Assembly (NCBI RefSeq): GCF_024586455.1
Contig: NC_065921.1
Span: 1,922,001 to 1,986,000, forward strand
Direction: 5' to 3'
DNA: 64,000 nt
Origin: Bactrocera neohumeralis
Lineage: Eukaryota > Arthropoda > Insecta > Diptera > Tephritidae
Each line of letters begins with the position of its first letter. Position 1 is the stretch's first letter. The notes beneath the pieces are model-generated. The model was not told where the DNA came from and searched no databases. It saw only the letters and a list, made by a program, of their open reading frames with translations. The translations under genes were made by a program, and so were the position numbers. This document shows, one piece after another, positions 13,601 to 24,472 of the stretch.

Positions 13601-16310
13601 AGTGGGCAAGAAAGGAAAGTGAAAGCACTGGCTGTAGCTGTAATTCGGGACTTAAGCGCTATGTAAAAGAAGCAACGTACATCAGAAGTCTTATTCGCCT
13701 CTTCGCCCGCCTCCATGAATGATTTATTTTATTTATCTGCAACAGGAGCAGCTGCGAAATATTATCTTCGCCTTCGTTTCGTCTTTTTATCGCAAGAAAA
13801 TAATGGCAACCATATCCCACAGGAGCTGCCGAAAGAGCTTAGTATACATGCTCCTCAAGTACGCTCCGCTCAGTCTGCGTGTACATGTCTGTACAATCAT
13901 GTTCCTTTATCCTTCTTTATTTTGAATCGATAATTTAATACGCTAATGCTTTAGTCTATTAAACTTTTTCCACTTTCCACTTTCTTCATTCTTATCGCTT
14001 TCAGAAGTGCTCCACCGCTTCGATGCAGCGCAAACGTAAGCGCCTAAAAATATGCTTCGGCAAGGCGGAACAGAACGCGGCCGCCGTCGCCAACAACATG
14101 GAAACGAACGTCGGCAACTCGCTTAGCATCAGCAACATGCGCGAGGAGACCGAGTACAGCACCAGCAACTTCGATAGCAAAAGTCACGCAACCGAGGTGA
14201 CAACGGCCTCGGGGGAAGCGGAAGAGGTAAGCGTCCTTAAAATATTCCACAAAAATATCAGAAACACATTAAAATTCAATAATCGGGTTTGCATTAGAAA
14301 CACACGGATGAAGTCATAAAAAGATAAGTGAAAGGTTAGGCTCCTCATTTCATTTTAAGCTATTGCCCGCGACTTAGTATGCGTTTAATTTAGAACTGAG
14401 TATTGGTATTTTATTTATGCGGAGGCGGTCGTAATCAAATGCCAATAAAATAGATATTAAGTGCGTGGATAAAGGCATTTGTTGGCCAAACTCAAAGAAA
14501 AAAATATCATATTTAAGTTTCAAACGGTGAATATTTTTATCCGAAAACACAAAAATGTCTTTAAAAGCGGAGAATGTTAGACTCTCGTCTTAAGATGGCA
14601 GAAAACAATTTCCAAACTGTGAAATTTTTTTGAAAACAAAAAATGAATAGTAAGGCCAGACAAAAATATGCTGATAGAGTCAACAGCCATTTTACAGGGT
14701 TTGTCCGGAAAATAATAGGGCTGAATCGATTTAAAAAAAATTATTGAACCAATTGGTACAACTCTTTAAGGCATTCTCTGGAATAGCCTTGCTAGCCGAG
14801 GTTCATGCTGCTTGGGTCCCTCAGCCGTCTCAAAATGCTTGTCTCTCATCGGCCTTCTCAGGCAAGGAAACAAAAAAAGAAAATGAGGGGGGGCCACTTC
14901 TGGGCTATAGGGCGGCTGCGAAAGCATTGGGATGCCGGCCGTGGTTAGGTAAGAAAGGCGTTGTGAGCCGGGGGGTTGTCGTGGTTCAACTTTCAATCGG
15001 CTGCGATGTTTTGTCGGACCCGATTGATTTTTGAGACTCTTGAGGACTTCCACGCGTTGACTGTTTGTTCAGGAGGAACAAATTTATGGTGGACGATGCC
15101 TTTGATGTCAGAAAAGACAATGATCATCGTTTTCACTTTGTATTTGCTCATTCTTCCGCTTTTCATCAGCGACGTCTTCCCGGCCCTCCAAAAAGGCCTT
15201 TTGCTAGCGAAACGCACCACTTCTTGCTAAAACAACATCTGGGTAAGCCTGCTTGATCATAGCAAATAACTCTGTCACAGATTTATCGAGTTGCGCACAG
15301 AATTTAATCGTGTACCTCTGCTCTAACGAACGACTTGCTTTCGGCTTGCTCCATTCACAGAGACACGTCGCGCGAAAATGTTTGTGTGATTCTCCAGGTA
15401 CTCGGAGACAACTGACCAGCCGCTCGCTCGTTAGCTTGGAACGCCCTCTACCGAATCCAGACGGTGCGCGCACGCTCAAACGAACAGTCGCGGCGGAAAA
15501 AAATCAGTCCTATTACTTTCCGGACAAACCCTGCATTTAGAATTTGGGTTTAATTTAATACGCTCCAAGTAAGAGGAGTCTTTGAATCTTTGAACATGTC
15601 ACTAATACCGCGAAAATATCTGTTAGCTCTTTTTATTCCACCATAGGTGTTAGAAACTCTTTCATACATTTTGTTCTGATATTTATATTATATTTAGAAT
15701 ACAAACCTAAGCGAGTTTAAAGCTTAGATTTGTTTCAATTCACTACTTTCGTAACTCCAAACTTTTCTTTTATATCATTTTCACTTTGATCCCTCCGAAA
15801 CAGTCTCAAGTCTCCGCTATTGGTGAAATCTCCACAGTCTCGCAAGAAGTGGCCAGCACCGCGCAGCAGCAACAGGCGATCGCGATTACATTAACCACAT
15901 CAGCACAGCATTTGGCTATCGCTGGTGCTGCTCAGACCACCGCCGGCAAGGAGGCCACGTCAACCAACAAGCTGCTCTCGAGCATACCAAATCCCTACCA
16001 CAAGCTGGCTAAACGCCGCCAAATGCTCGAAGCGAAGCGCGAACGCAAAGCCGCACAAACATTGGCCATCATCACAGGCGTCTTCGCCATCTGCTGGCTG
16101 CCTTTCTTCGTCATGGCGCTCATGCTGTCGCTCTGCAAGGAATGCCACATCAGCGCCGCACTCACGTCACTCTTCCTCTGGCTGGGCTACTTCAACTCGA
16201 CACTCAACCCGATCATCTACACCATTTTCAATCCGGAGTTCCGACGCGCCTTCCAACGCATCCTCTGCGGACGCAAACGCACGCTGCCCAGCCGCAGCGG
16301 GAAGATTTGA
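4479..16310 (+). CDS. 5-HT1A: 5-HT1-class serotonin receptor (5-HT1A-like GPCR), 5'-partial, six exons
   Basis: Exons join as 4479-4612, 4940-5049, 9445-9634, 9738-9878, 14005-14226 and 15804-16310; every junction is GT..AG and the phases match, giving about 434 residues and a TGA stop. The product is a rhodopsin-family amine GPCR of the plasma membrane. Insect 5-HT1 receptors bind serotonin and couple to Gi to lower cAMP (family knowledge). Visible marks are TM2 with LAVADL, the TM3 aspartate in WTSCDVLCC, a DRY motif split across exons, FATCCTFYVP in TM5, CWLPFF in TM6 and NPIIY in TM7, then a short tail ending SGKI. Loop 3 is long and rich in Q, A, S and T. The wording WILGPELCDIWTSCDV and the loop segment EETEYSTSNFDSKSH resemble Drosophila 5-HT1A more than 5-HT1B as I remember them, but the paralogue call needs a tree. 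The N-terminus and TM1 exon are missing, presumably to the left. Confidence 0.93.
4940..5049 (+). CDS. 5-HT1A: 5-HT1A-like receptor exon (loop 2, TM3, DR of DRY)
   Basis: This exon encodes ISEGWILGPELCDIWTSCD and onward through LVAIAAD. It contains the extracellular disulfide cysteine (ELCD) and the TM3 aspartate that binds the amine in this family. It follows CATGCAG and ends GACAG before GTAATT. The arginine codon of DRY is split, with one base in the next exon. Confidence 0.93.
5774..5792 (+). repeat. Poly-T run of 19 in a receptor intron
   Basis: An uninterrupted T run about 90 bases before the minus-strand transposase relic at 5880. It could be the A-tail of an unrecognised minus-strand retrocopy, but nothing next to it supports that. 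Confidence 0.6.
5880..6690 (-). mobile_element. Mariner-superfamily (DDE_3-type) transposase relic, copy A
   Basis: Reading the minus strand from about 6690, QLYYENSGSVGNVFRVLRPT begins a helix-turn-helix region, followed by TQRRIRNTITHLETQHSLL, QLVQELKLFGLPKRHRFAL, FSAMRPISGSKG, GIISPYIFKN and RRSCDIISLDFFLWG. These are in the order of a DDE_3-type transposase seen in many arthropods. Frameshifts break it, the central region is shortened, and FSDEAHFW-type residues are altered. No terminal repeats were found. It lies in a receptor intron, antisense to the gene. Confidence 0.75.
6691..9444. other. Receptor intron, remainder, no further feature
   Basis: AT-rich with a G-rich run at 7438-7452 and a CA repeat at 7793-7820. 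It ends in the CCTGCCTTCTTTTCAG acceptor. No coding or transposon match recognised. Confidence 0.6.
9445..9634 (+). CDS. 5-HT1A: 5-HT1A-like receptor exon (Y of DRY, loop, TM4, start of TM5)
   Basis: It follows a good pyrimidine tract ending TTTTCAG. The first base completes the DRY arginine, then YWTVTNIDYSNVRTRGRVF leads into TM4 (CMIFCVWFTALIISLAPL) and GWKDPDYMQRIE. The second loop-2 cysteine (QICMVSQDVGYQ) is present. The exon ends at CAG before GTAAGA. Confidence 0.93.
9738..9878 (+). CDS. 5-HT1A: 5-HT1A-like receptor exon (TM5, start of loop 3)
   Basis: The exon encodes IFATCCTFYVPLLAILALYW (TM5), then the basic NIYKIARRRIQRR stretch at the membrane face of loop 3. It is 141 bases (47 codons), phase 0 at both ends, with GTTTTAG before it and GTAAGT after it. 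Confidence 0.93.
9879..10807. other. Receptor intron, unique sequence before LINE copy A
   Basis: It is more GC-rich than the other introns near 9880-10380. Short frames were checked for a further loop-3 exon and none fits by sequence or phase. Confidence 0.55.
10808..11610 (-). mobile_element. Non-LTR retrotransposon fragment (RT-LINE family L1), copy A
   Basis: The minus strand encodes a pre-RT segment ending DGLPAELFKHGGEEL, then the RT core: LCLIHKKGDPIICANYRGIS, KLIGPYQCGFRPGKPTTDSI, HHLFVDFKAAFDSMKRSC and EFGIPAKLIRLC. The YADD-box region is missing: at about 10860 the sequence jumps to LANRCYFGLSRQL. Stops and shifts are present. The family resembles arthropod endonuclease/RT LINEs, often called RTE-like. 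It lies in a receptor intron. Confidence 0.85.
11620..11815. repeat. Probable LINE-derived interspersed repeat fragment
   Basis: The stretch from GGTCGGACCATAGTGAGAGG to AGTTTAACCTACTACAGTAT follows directly on LINE copy A. It looks like a piece I associate with dispersed tephritid repeats. It has no coding frame here and no second copy in this window. Confidence 0.3.
11816..14004. other. Receptor intron, remainder
   Basis: It contains the short repeat fragment at 12180-12295, a CA repeat near 12848-12860 and several chance ORFs of 100-190 codons in CT-rich sequence with no recognisable domain. Confidence 0.55.
12180..12295. repeat. Short interspersed repeat fragment
   Basis: The segment with TTGTTGTAGCGGCAGAA, CCTTGACCGGGTAAAACATC, GGTTCGTTCCGGTTACA and CCGACTGTCGTGGGAACGG looks like a dispersed tephritid repeat, probably an element's 3' region. 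The GGTTCGTTCC stretch recalls a Pol III B box, but no A box at proper spacing was seen. Only one copy is in the window. Confidence 0.35.
14005..14226 (+). CDS. 5-HT1A: 5-HT1A-like receptor exon (third cytoplasmic loop)
   Basis: It encodes a basic patch (RKRKRLKICFGK), an Ala/Asn stretch, and then REETEYSTSNFDSKSH, which resembles the loop of Drosophila 5-HT1A. It is 74 codons, phase 0 at both ends, between TTTCAG and GTAAGC. Basic and Ser/Thr residues make it a likely site of G-protein contact and phosphorylation (inference). Confidence 0.88.
14695..15533 (-). mobile_element. Mariner family M2, copy 1, 839-bp deletion derivative
   Basis: Terminal inverted repeats begin CAGGGTTTGTCCGGAAA at both ends, followed by a variant of ATAGGACTGA. 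The left flank is TA, the right flank CA, a mutated target duplication. Minus-strand remnants are EQRYTIKFCAQLDKSVTELF and AMIKQAYPDVVLARSGAFR (N-terminal helix-turn-helix), KGIVHHKFVPPEQTVNA, and QPPYSPEVAPP near the third catalytic aspartate. The middle of the transposase is missing, and histidine replaces aspartate after SPEVAPP. It sits in the last receptor intron. Confidence 0.88.
15804..16310 (+). CDS. 5-HT1A: 5-HT1A-like receptor terminal exon (loop 3, TM6, TM7, stop)
   Basis: It starts SQVSAIGEISTVSQEVAS after GAAACAG and runs through a Gln/Ala/Thr-rich loop. The conserved KLAKRRQMLEAKRERKAAQT leads into TM6 (CWLPFF) and TM7 (NSTLNPIIYTIFNPEFRRAF). The short basic tail ends RSGKI and TGA. 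The exon is 169 codons with the stop. An upstream in-frame ATG at 15786 lies in the intron and is not a start. Confidence 0.94.
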   Translation, partial: SQVSAIGEISTVSQEVASTAQQQQAIAITLTTSAQHLAIAGAAQTTAGKEATSTNKLLSSIPNPYHKLAKRRQMLEAKRERKAAQTLAIITGVFAICWLPFFVMALMLSLCKECHISAALTSLFLWLGYFNSTLNPIIYTIFNPEFRRAFQRILCGRKRTLPSRSGKI

Positions 16311-17637
16311 TTCTGAGAGTAGTTGAGTAGCGTGGTCGTTACTTTTGTATCGCCACGCTACAACACATGCAAACGAGGTGAGTCAAGTGCGTCCACATGC
16401 TCCACTGCCTCGCAAGTGGCTCTGAAGTAGTTGTCCTACAAGCACTCTGTCTGTCTTGCATAACGGCAGTGCGTACGCACAAACACACGTTTTTGAAAAA
16501 CTAAAAAAGTTGGAGTCGACATAACTCAGTCTTTGTTTGTGTTGTTCACTCGTGTTTTGCAGATACTAACCGAACGGAGCACACAGCTGAAATACACAGC
16601 ATGTAATAACAGTAAACACCGACAACAACAACAACACGAGTAACACCACACAACCAATCCCCGCCCAGTGACTACATCGAAGTTGCACGTCTCCTCGCCA
16701 GTTGATTCACACAAGCAAGCAGCGAAAGCAAACAAGCAAACAAACGAACAGACGAAAGTCACTAAGAAGTGCCAGATTCACCTATGGCAACTCGTGTAGA
16801 GGGCCGCCCCGCCCTGCCCTTGCGACATTTCAGCAAACTCGCCGCCACTGCACACCCTCGACCGCACAGCCCCGACCGCACCACTCACGCACGCAGCGCC
16901 ATTCGATGCACTCGCGTGTAATTCCCTCCTTATGCAAATAACAAGCAACGAAGAACTCTCCGAGCATATGCGATACACAAATACCACTTGAGCATGTGAT
17001 GTGACTAGAATGAAAAGTACATGCGGTTGGTGAGTGTGTGCGTGTGCAAATATGGCACTTCCGCTGCGAATAAACACACAGCCGCCGCACACTCACCCGT
17101 TCACCCGCGCGGGTGCTCCGAGTTGTAAGTGTTTGCTCATGGAAGTGAACTCGTCTGGAAATTTAGCAGCAATTTCTTTGGTAAGTAAATATGTAAGCGA
17201 ATAAAGCGTTGCTGCGGTGAGTAATTGACTTTTTTGGCCTCCCTTGTGATAATTTTTCCTAATTTTACTTTAAATAAACAAAAAAAATATGTTTCACCAT
17301 AATGACGGATCAAGTGCGGCATTGATAAGTCAGTTGGGAATGTCATGGTGTCGTGGTAACTTCACAACAAATCGAAATTAATTGAGTGTGAAGTGCAGAT
17401 TTTCAATCAGCGAATTCCTCAGTCCACAGGAAGCTTAAAAAATGCTTTAGGAAATAGTGCTCCATACTTTTATTTAAAGAGAATGTCCTTGAGCATTGAA
17501 CTTGCACATTACCATATCTAATGTATTATTATTGTACAATATTCATATTGAATGTGGCTCTGATAAATACATTAAAAAACTCTTCCGAAAAGCATGCGTG
17601 AAGTCTTCAATATTGGAAAAGACTTCTGTTCTCCTCA
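16311..17637. other. Receptor 3' UTR and downstream DNA
   Basis: CA-rich sequence after the stop (about 16311-17100), then AT-rich DNA with no feature up to LINE copy B. Confidence 0.5.
17069..17074 (+). terminator. Candidate poly(A) signal for the serotonin receptor
   Basis: This is the first AATAAA on the plus strand after the receptor stop, about 760 bases downstream and before the next transposon at 17638. The sequence alone cannot show that it is used. Confidence 0.3.
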
Positions 17638-18738
17638 GAAAATTTCCCTCGAAAACTCGTAATGTGGACTCATCAGATGTTGTTGTCGTCCATCCCTCTC
17701 CATATATCAAGACGGGAATAACGAGTGACTTATAGAGTTCGTCGATAGGGAACTTTTCTTCTCAGTTGCCTACTCATTCTAAAGTGGCACCTGTTAGCAA
17801 GAGTTATTCTGCGTTGGTTTTCCAGGCAGACATTGTTGTTGGTGCTAATTTTGGTTCCAAGATAGACGAAATTATCTACGATTCTGAAGTTATGACTGTT
17901 AACAGTGACGTGGGAGAAAAGTCGCGAGTGCGACGACTGTTTATTTGATCACAGGAGATATTTCGTCTTGCCCTCGTTCACCACCAGACCCATTTGCTTG
18001 AGCCAATGATATCGATGTCATCGGCGTAGGCTAATAGCTGTGCACTCCTATAAAAGATTGTAGTTTCTCTATTCAGGTCTGCAGCTCGAATTATTTTCTC
18101 CAAGAGCAGATTGAAGAAGTCGCATGAAAGGGCGTCTGCTTGTCTAAAACCTCATTTGGTATCGAACCGCTCGGAGAGGTCCTGACGGAACTTTGGTATT
18201 GCTCAACGTCAGTTTACACATCCGTACTAGTTTTGCGGGGATACCAAATTCAGACATCGCGGCATAAAGACAGCTCCTTTTCGTGCTGTCGAAACCAGCT
18301 TTGAAATCGACAAGGAGGTGGTGTGTGCCGATTCTCCTTTCACGGGTCTTTTCCAAAATTTGGCGCATGGTGAATATCGAGTCAGTTGTTGATTTGCCAG
18401 GTCTAAAGCCACACTGACAAGGTCCAATCAGTTTGTTGACGGTGGGCTTTAGTCTTTCACACAATAGACTCTATCGAACCTTATATGTTATGTTGAGGAG
18501 ACTTATACCACGGTAGCTGGCACAGATTATTGGGTCTCCCTTTTTGTGGATTAGGCAGAGCACATTCAAATTCCAATCATTGGACATGCTTTCGTCCGAC
18601 CGTATTCTACAAAGAAGCTGATGCATGCTCCTTATTAGTTCTTCGCCGCCGTGTTTGAAAAGCTCGGCCGGCAATCCATCGGACCCGGTGCTTTGTTGTT
18701 CTTCCGACGGTTAATTACCATTCGACCTTCTTCATGGT
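17638..18738 (-). mobile_element. RT-LINE family L1 fragment, copy B
   Basis: The minus strand carries the AELFKHGGEELIRSMHQLLC segment, the RT fingers (KKGDPIICASYRGISLLNIT), KLIGPCQCGFRPGKSTTDSI, HHLLVDFKAGFDSTKRSC, and near 18030 the AYADDIDIIG active-site box; the post-RT segment ends near 17640. Frameshifts separate the blocks. It is about 94 per cent alike to copy A where they overlap, by eye. The 5' endonuclease and the 3' end are absent. Confidence 0.85.
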
Positions 18739-21452
18739 CGGATGTTCGGTTCAAACGGATGTTCTTTGGCTACAAAGAGGGCACTTGGTCTAAGACCGGA
18801 AGTCGTGAGCTGCTTGAGCCATATGTAAAAGGATCGTTTCTGGCCACTCCCAAGTAAATGGCAATCAGAAAACTTTTCTCGCTCCTGTGAATTCTCAAGA
18901 ACGTGTCACTAAAATCCAATTTCCCCACAATTTATAACTGTTTTGTTATGCTTTATAGAATTAATATAATTAGGCATTGTTTGAGCTTGAAATTTATTTG
19001 TATATCTTGACCTCTACAAAACATAATTAAAAAGCACACTTCGGAAATTTGATAAATAAACTCGGCATTTGTTTAACAAAAACAATAACTACTAAATATG
19101 TTATTTTATTGCAGCTTAAGTTTCTGAGGGCACCCGAGCATGGGAAATCGTACAACCGATTGATAACGGCCACGCACATGTAAACCAACAAGCAATAAGC
19201 ACACACACATACACATACAAACACCAACTCACCGAATTTGTGATTTGATAGCAACTGAAGTTCGATACTTAAAGGTAAACAAGCCGCTCGTCAACGCCAA
19301 TTGGCGAGCCCAGCAGCCAGTCGTCTGGTTGCAGTGGCTGTTGCAACTGTCTGCATTTATTATATAACATTATATGTACGTATGTAAGTGTGTATGCGTG
19401 CCGTGGCATTTCGTTTATTTTGCAGCATGTGCCAATTTCATTTCCTTATTTGAGTAACGGAACGAATGAATGGCGCGACTTGTGAGCAGCGATGTGACTG
19501 TGTGCGTGCGTGTGTGTGTTTGCTGAAAAGTTGGCTTTCTCGGCGGTGGTGCACAAAGTTAATTAAAACTGCATTTTGTGTCCTCACAAAAACGGGAAAC
19601 CAACTTGAACACATGAGCGCACAACCATACGCACACACACAGTCACACGAACACACTCTTGCTCAATGGCGTTTGGTTGCTGCCACACTCTTCACAGCGC
19701 ATCTCAACTCCATTTTGTGCTTGTGTGCGAATATAATCTGCGCGCCTGAATGCGAGTGTGTACATATGTATATGTACGTGTGTGTGTGTGAGTGTCATAT
19801 AAGTATGTGAATGTAATCTCATTAACCCGAAAGTAAATAACGCACTTGGAAGATTTTGGTGTTAATTAGGTCTCCAATGCTCTCTTCCTCTCTTTCACTG
19901 CCCTCCTCCGCTGCCTCGCCAACTGCTGCCAACCCGTTCACCCGCTCACCCTCTGGCCGACAGCTAAATAGCTACAGCGCGCTGACAATCTGGACACCAG
20001 TCACATGTCCCAGCCATCTTCCAAAAGCCAATTAAAGGATTTTTCGTCATTAAATCTACTTTTGTTACAGACACATACATATGTATAGCGGTGACACATA
20101 TGTATGTACACACACAACTAAACATACAACATATATACAATATTTAGAGAGAGAGAGAGAGAGAATCAACTAACAAATATACTTGTACTTGTAAGTAAGT
20201 ATGTAGTTTGTAGTGGCATAAATTAAGTGAAAGTAAACGATACGCTTTTAAAGAGACACAAAAACAAAGTTTTAATAGTATTTAGAATGATTTACTACGT
20301 TTTTTAAGAACTCGCAAAGTCTTCTGATAGTCTTGGGAACAACTATATACATATATACCTACTTATAAGTGGATATTAACTGAACCCATGTGCATATATA
20401 TATATGTAACTGTAAACTTAAGTACTTAACTGTGCAATCGCAAGTCAAAAATCAAAAGTATTTATAAATTCGTTAGTGTAAGTATATGTCAGTGATTGTT
20501 AGTACATAGTTTAAGGCATTGCGTCATATTACTCATATAACTGTACATACAAAAACAAAAAAAAGTTAAAAATTGATAATATTTTTTTGCATTCAGCGTT
20601 CTTTTACTCGGCATATGTACGTGTGTAGGTTATCACTTAGTCACTTATGTACTGCGCACTCATACATAGTACTTATGTAAATGTATATAAAGCTCAGTTA
20701 TCATAATCGCATTTCTATTGTATGTATGTATGTATGTTCGCGATTTGAGATTTGAATACGCCTAAGTAGATTAGTGTGCTAAGCTTATTTTTCGACTTTG
20801 TTGCGCGCAATGCGCTCCCCAGGAAATGGGACTTTATGGTGCCATGGTGAACCTGCATAAGCCCACAGGACCCTTTTAAATCCCCGCCTTGTTAATAACT
20901 TTGTAAATAGATTAAGTGTGTACGGCTAGTTTATCCACGCTCATAGAGCGTTTTGAGCGCTTATTTTTTCAGCTTACCTGTTGGTGTAACTAGCAAATGA
21001 ATTCGCGACAACCACAGCAACAAAACCATAATAATAATGTTAATAAGTGTAACTAGAAACGCTGGCAATGTATAGATCTGAAAATAAACTGTCTGTAAAA
21101 AACTGCATCACTTTTGGTTTCATTTCATTGGCGTAAAGTTGTTTTGATTGTATTGCAGGCTTTCGCACATCGGAGCAAGTGATGTGACTTGATGGGAATT
21201 TAAATTCAATTTTCACTCTTTTGCTAATCACGCACTCACATCAAGATGCCTATTAATTTACATATAAAGATGAATTATGGAAATTAAACAATGACTGCTA
21301 ATTCCAACCTTTAATCTTTGCCCTTGAAAGGTGAGTATGGATGTCTGTTAAATTAAGGTTATGAAAGCTCTACCTTGCAATTCCACTGGATTCGGTTTTT
21401 AAGTCAAAATTAAATATGTAAAGAATAACGGCAATTAAGGAAGCATAATGTA
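18739..21452. other. Intergenic, AT-rich, microsatellite-bearing
   Basis: A short coding-like shadow at 18740-18857 (FFGYKEGTWSKTGSRELLEP) is probably transposon debris that I cannot place. The rest has CATATGTA, (AG)n and TATG repeats. Confidence 0.45.
20146..20164 (+). repeat. (AG)n microsatellite
   Basis: A short perfect AG/GA run in AT-rich intergenic DNA that also carries many CATATGTA-type repeats. Confidence 0.8.
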
Positions 21453-22671
21453 TAGGATAGTCGAAAAAGTAAATTTTTTTGTACTTCTAATCAAACTTCA
21501 ACTTAGTTTTTTTTCATATTTATTATGAACTTTAATGAACCAAATATGTACCATTTTAGTCGACCACTTTTAGCTATTTTTTCCGCTAGACACATTACTC
21601 CATTAGTGCAAAACTTTTCTGGTTTCTCGGCGAAAAACTGCGACAAGTCATTTCACTGGCTCTTTTGAAGACAACTTTACTCCATTAAGGGAGTTCTGCA
21701 TTGACCGAAACAAATGGTAGTCGGATGGTGAAAGGACAGGGCTATATGGTGGATGCATCACAACTTCCCAGCCACGCTCTCCCAGCTTTTGTCGAGTCAT
21801 CAAAGATGTGTGTGGTCTAGCGTTGTCCTGATGGAAGACGAAGCCTTTTCCTTTGATCAGTTCTGGCCTTTTTTCGATTGCTTGCTTCAATCTCATTCAC
21901 TCTCATCATTCTCTCATCACAGTAAAATATAGAATCAATTGTTCGACCAGGCTGGAGAAGTTCATACGAGTAGTGGATGATTCCTTTCCATTCCCACCAA
22001 ACACCTCGCATAAACTTTTGAGGCGTCATCCCTGGCTTAGCGACCATTTGTTGAGCTTCACCACGCTTGGACCATGATCTTCTTCATACATTGTTGTGGT
22101 ATTTGATCCACTTTTCGTCTGTTTTTCCTTTCGCTTCAGAAGTGGTTCGATTTCATTTTGTTGTCAGCAAAGAATCGCAGATGTTAATTCGGTCCATTAA
22201 ATATTTCACAGACAATTAATGTGGTACCCAAACATCGAGCTTCCTTTAGAAGCCAGCCTTTTTTAAATGGCTCCAAAGCGTTTGATGATGAATGTTAAGT
22301 TCCTTAACGATAGCATGGCTGCTTATGTGTCAGGTTTGGTTACTCTTTTCCTTAATTTCATCGACTTTTTCAACGATATGTCGACCAGAGCGAGGTGCAT
22401 CTTTTATATCGAAATTTCCAGAACGGAAGCAAGCGAAACATTGCCGTGCTAAACGAGTTGATACAGCATTATCTACGCAAACTTCACAAATTTCAGTGCC
22501 GGCTTGCGTGGCATTCTTCTCTTTTTCATACAAAAATTTCAAAATATAGCGAATTTCTTCATTATTTTTACACATTTTGGAACTTTTTGTCACATTTTCC
22601 GAATTTAATTTTTTTTAGTTAAATGAATGAATCTATTGACAAAATACGAAAAGAACTTTTCGACTACCCAA
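21453..22671 (-). mobile_element. Mariner element with both ends and TA duplication, 1.2 kb, inactive
   Basis: The left end reads TAGGATAGTCGAAAAAGT and the right end, reversed, TTGGGTAGTCGAAAAGTT. TA dinucleotides flank both ends at 21451-21452 and 22672-22673, as mariner insertion requires. The minus strand encodes the N-terminal domain (EEIRYILKFLYEKEKNATQA, SGNFDIKDAPRSGRHIVEKV), then TDEKWIKYHNN with the first aspartate, GVWWEWKGIIHYSYELLQPG, FHQDNARPHTSL with the second, and YSPVLSPSDYHLF with the third. There are 34 residues between the last two aspartates, the DD34D mariner signature. Several frameshifts and stops make it a pseudogene. Confidence 0.93.
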
Positions 22672-24472
22672 TATATTTCTATTAAGCAAGACTTAGAGGT
22701 GCTAAATTCAAATGGTAACCAGTACTGTGACCCTCAACACACGCTTAGGGCTACTTAAACTCACCGGCTACTCAAAAGTGACCAAAGCTCTTATAACAAT
22801 ACAAATATTTTCCTTTTTCCTCGCCAAATGATCAGATGTCAAGAGTCTGTGGAGTGAGTTTGCCGCGACTAAATATAGTCAGAGAATGGAAAATTGATTT
22901 TTACGCAAAGCCAACGAAATTTAAGAAATTTACTGCCGCTGTCCTTCGCACCCGCAATAAGACGCTGAACTTTGGAGTTGGCGCTGCAGAAATTTACTCT
23001 GGAAAATTGAACTGCTCTGTTGATTTTTCATCTTTGCGAAGTATTTCGACGCCTTGTACACACATCCACATATAAGTAGCGAAAACATGTGTGCTTATGC
23101 GTCAAGTTTCAATTTTCAGCATAGTTGAATGAGCGCAGCAAATGGAAGTGGCACAATGAGTGTGTAACTAAGAAATTAAAATTGCTTTCGAAAAGTCAAC
23201 GCACAACTGTACCATTAACATTCACATTAAAAGCGGAATAATGGCAGTTCCGGCGACGTAGATGCTGAAAATAGCAAACGCACAAAGTGTACGCCATGAC
23301 GTATGAGCAACACAAGAAACGCAACGCACCTCTTCTGGGTCTGAAGCTTAAAGTTTCACAACAGCTTCAGCTTTTGAGGCAAAATAAGGTATTAACGAAC
23401 CTCGAATTTAAAAATATAATTTCTCTATACCTTCACATAGCTCCTTTATACACAAAACGTCAGAAGGGAATGGAGTTCGATAAGCTATTTGAGACTTCTA
23501 AATTTTAATAGGATCCAGTAAGTGAAAAAATTACTAAGAATCCTTAGCAATTGCCACCGTACGTGACTCCTTTAAACAATATATCTTCTAGAGAGAATAA
23601 GAGGAAGTATTGAAAATTGTTGCTAACGGTTATAAAGGGTAATTGAGGTATTGTATTTGCCTCCAACTGATTCACCAAATAGCTCCCTGAAATTAATTTA
23701 ATGTGGGAACGAAAAATTTTCATAACTGAACTCAATACTCAAATCTGCTTAGATAACTGAACTCAGTACTTCTTTAAACACGCAAAAAATAGATTAAACA
23801 GGTCAATCGTCGAAATCTCAATTCAGTGCTTTTTAAGAAATTCTGAAAAATACAAAAGAGGTCTCTTAAACTCGCTACATTTCTACTTCAGTGGCAACGC
23901 ATGCGCACCTTCGCTTCCTGAGGTATTTAATCAACAACTACAAGGCATTACCGATCCAAGTTTACGGTTTTACTGCATTTTATTTTGCCTGCCTTTGATT
24001 GCCTTGCGGTCATCGGGTCCGTTTGCGTCTGTTTGTGCCACAGCAGTCGGCTTCGTTTGCTTTAAACGACTTGCTGCGTTTGATTTATGGCTGAGTAGCT
24101 GTAAACATAAAAGTAACGGTATATGCAACCTCACTGTAGCATGTCTCAAGTCATACCGAAATCCAACAGTTTATGAGGAATCGGATAATTACCATCGCTG
24201 CAAATTTTATGGACGAAACCAAAGCGAGACGGCAACAAAGCACGAATACTAAAAAGGACAAGAAAGAGCAATAATTTCGCATTAATCATATACAGCCACA
24301 ATTAGGTGGAACAATTTGCAAGTAGTTAAGGTGGAATCATCTCAAAATGGCCTAAAGAACAGTTCAGCTTGGTACCCTCATTTCGGCTAGTTCACTTCCT
24401 CTTCATATAAACAGACCTCGTATAATGTCGAAGGTAAGTTTCCTTTATATGTGCAGAATTCTTCCGTATTTT
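22672..24472. other. Intergenic, nothing recognised
   Basis: AT-rich. Short frames lack domains. No repeat shared with other parts of the window was spotted. Confidence 0.5.

Noticed and set aside
13103..13666. 187-codon plus-strand ORF
   Set aside because: Cys/Ser/Arg-rich translation of CT- and GA-rich intron sequence, with overlapping ORFs in other frames; no domain or splice context.
13719..13925. Possible extra receptor exon starting after CTGCAACAG
   Set aside because: The frame (EQLRNIIFAFVSSFYRKKIM) has no similarity to 5-HT1 loops, and the exons on either side already join in phase without it.
15925..16326. 133-codon ORF overlapping the receptor terminal exon in another frame
   Set aside because: A shadow of the GC-rich coding exon; Arg/Ser/Pro-rich and without homology.
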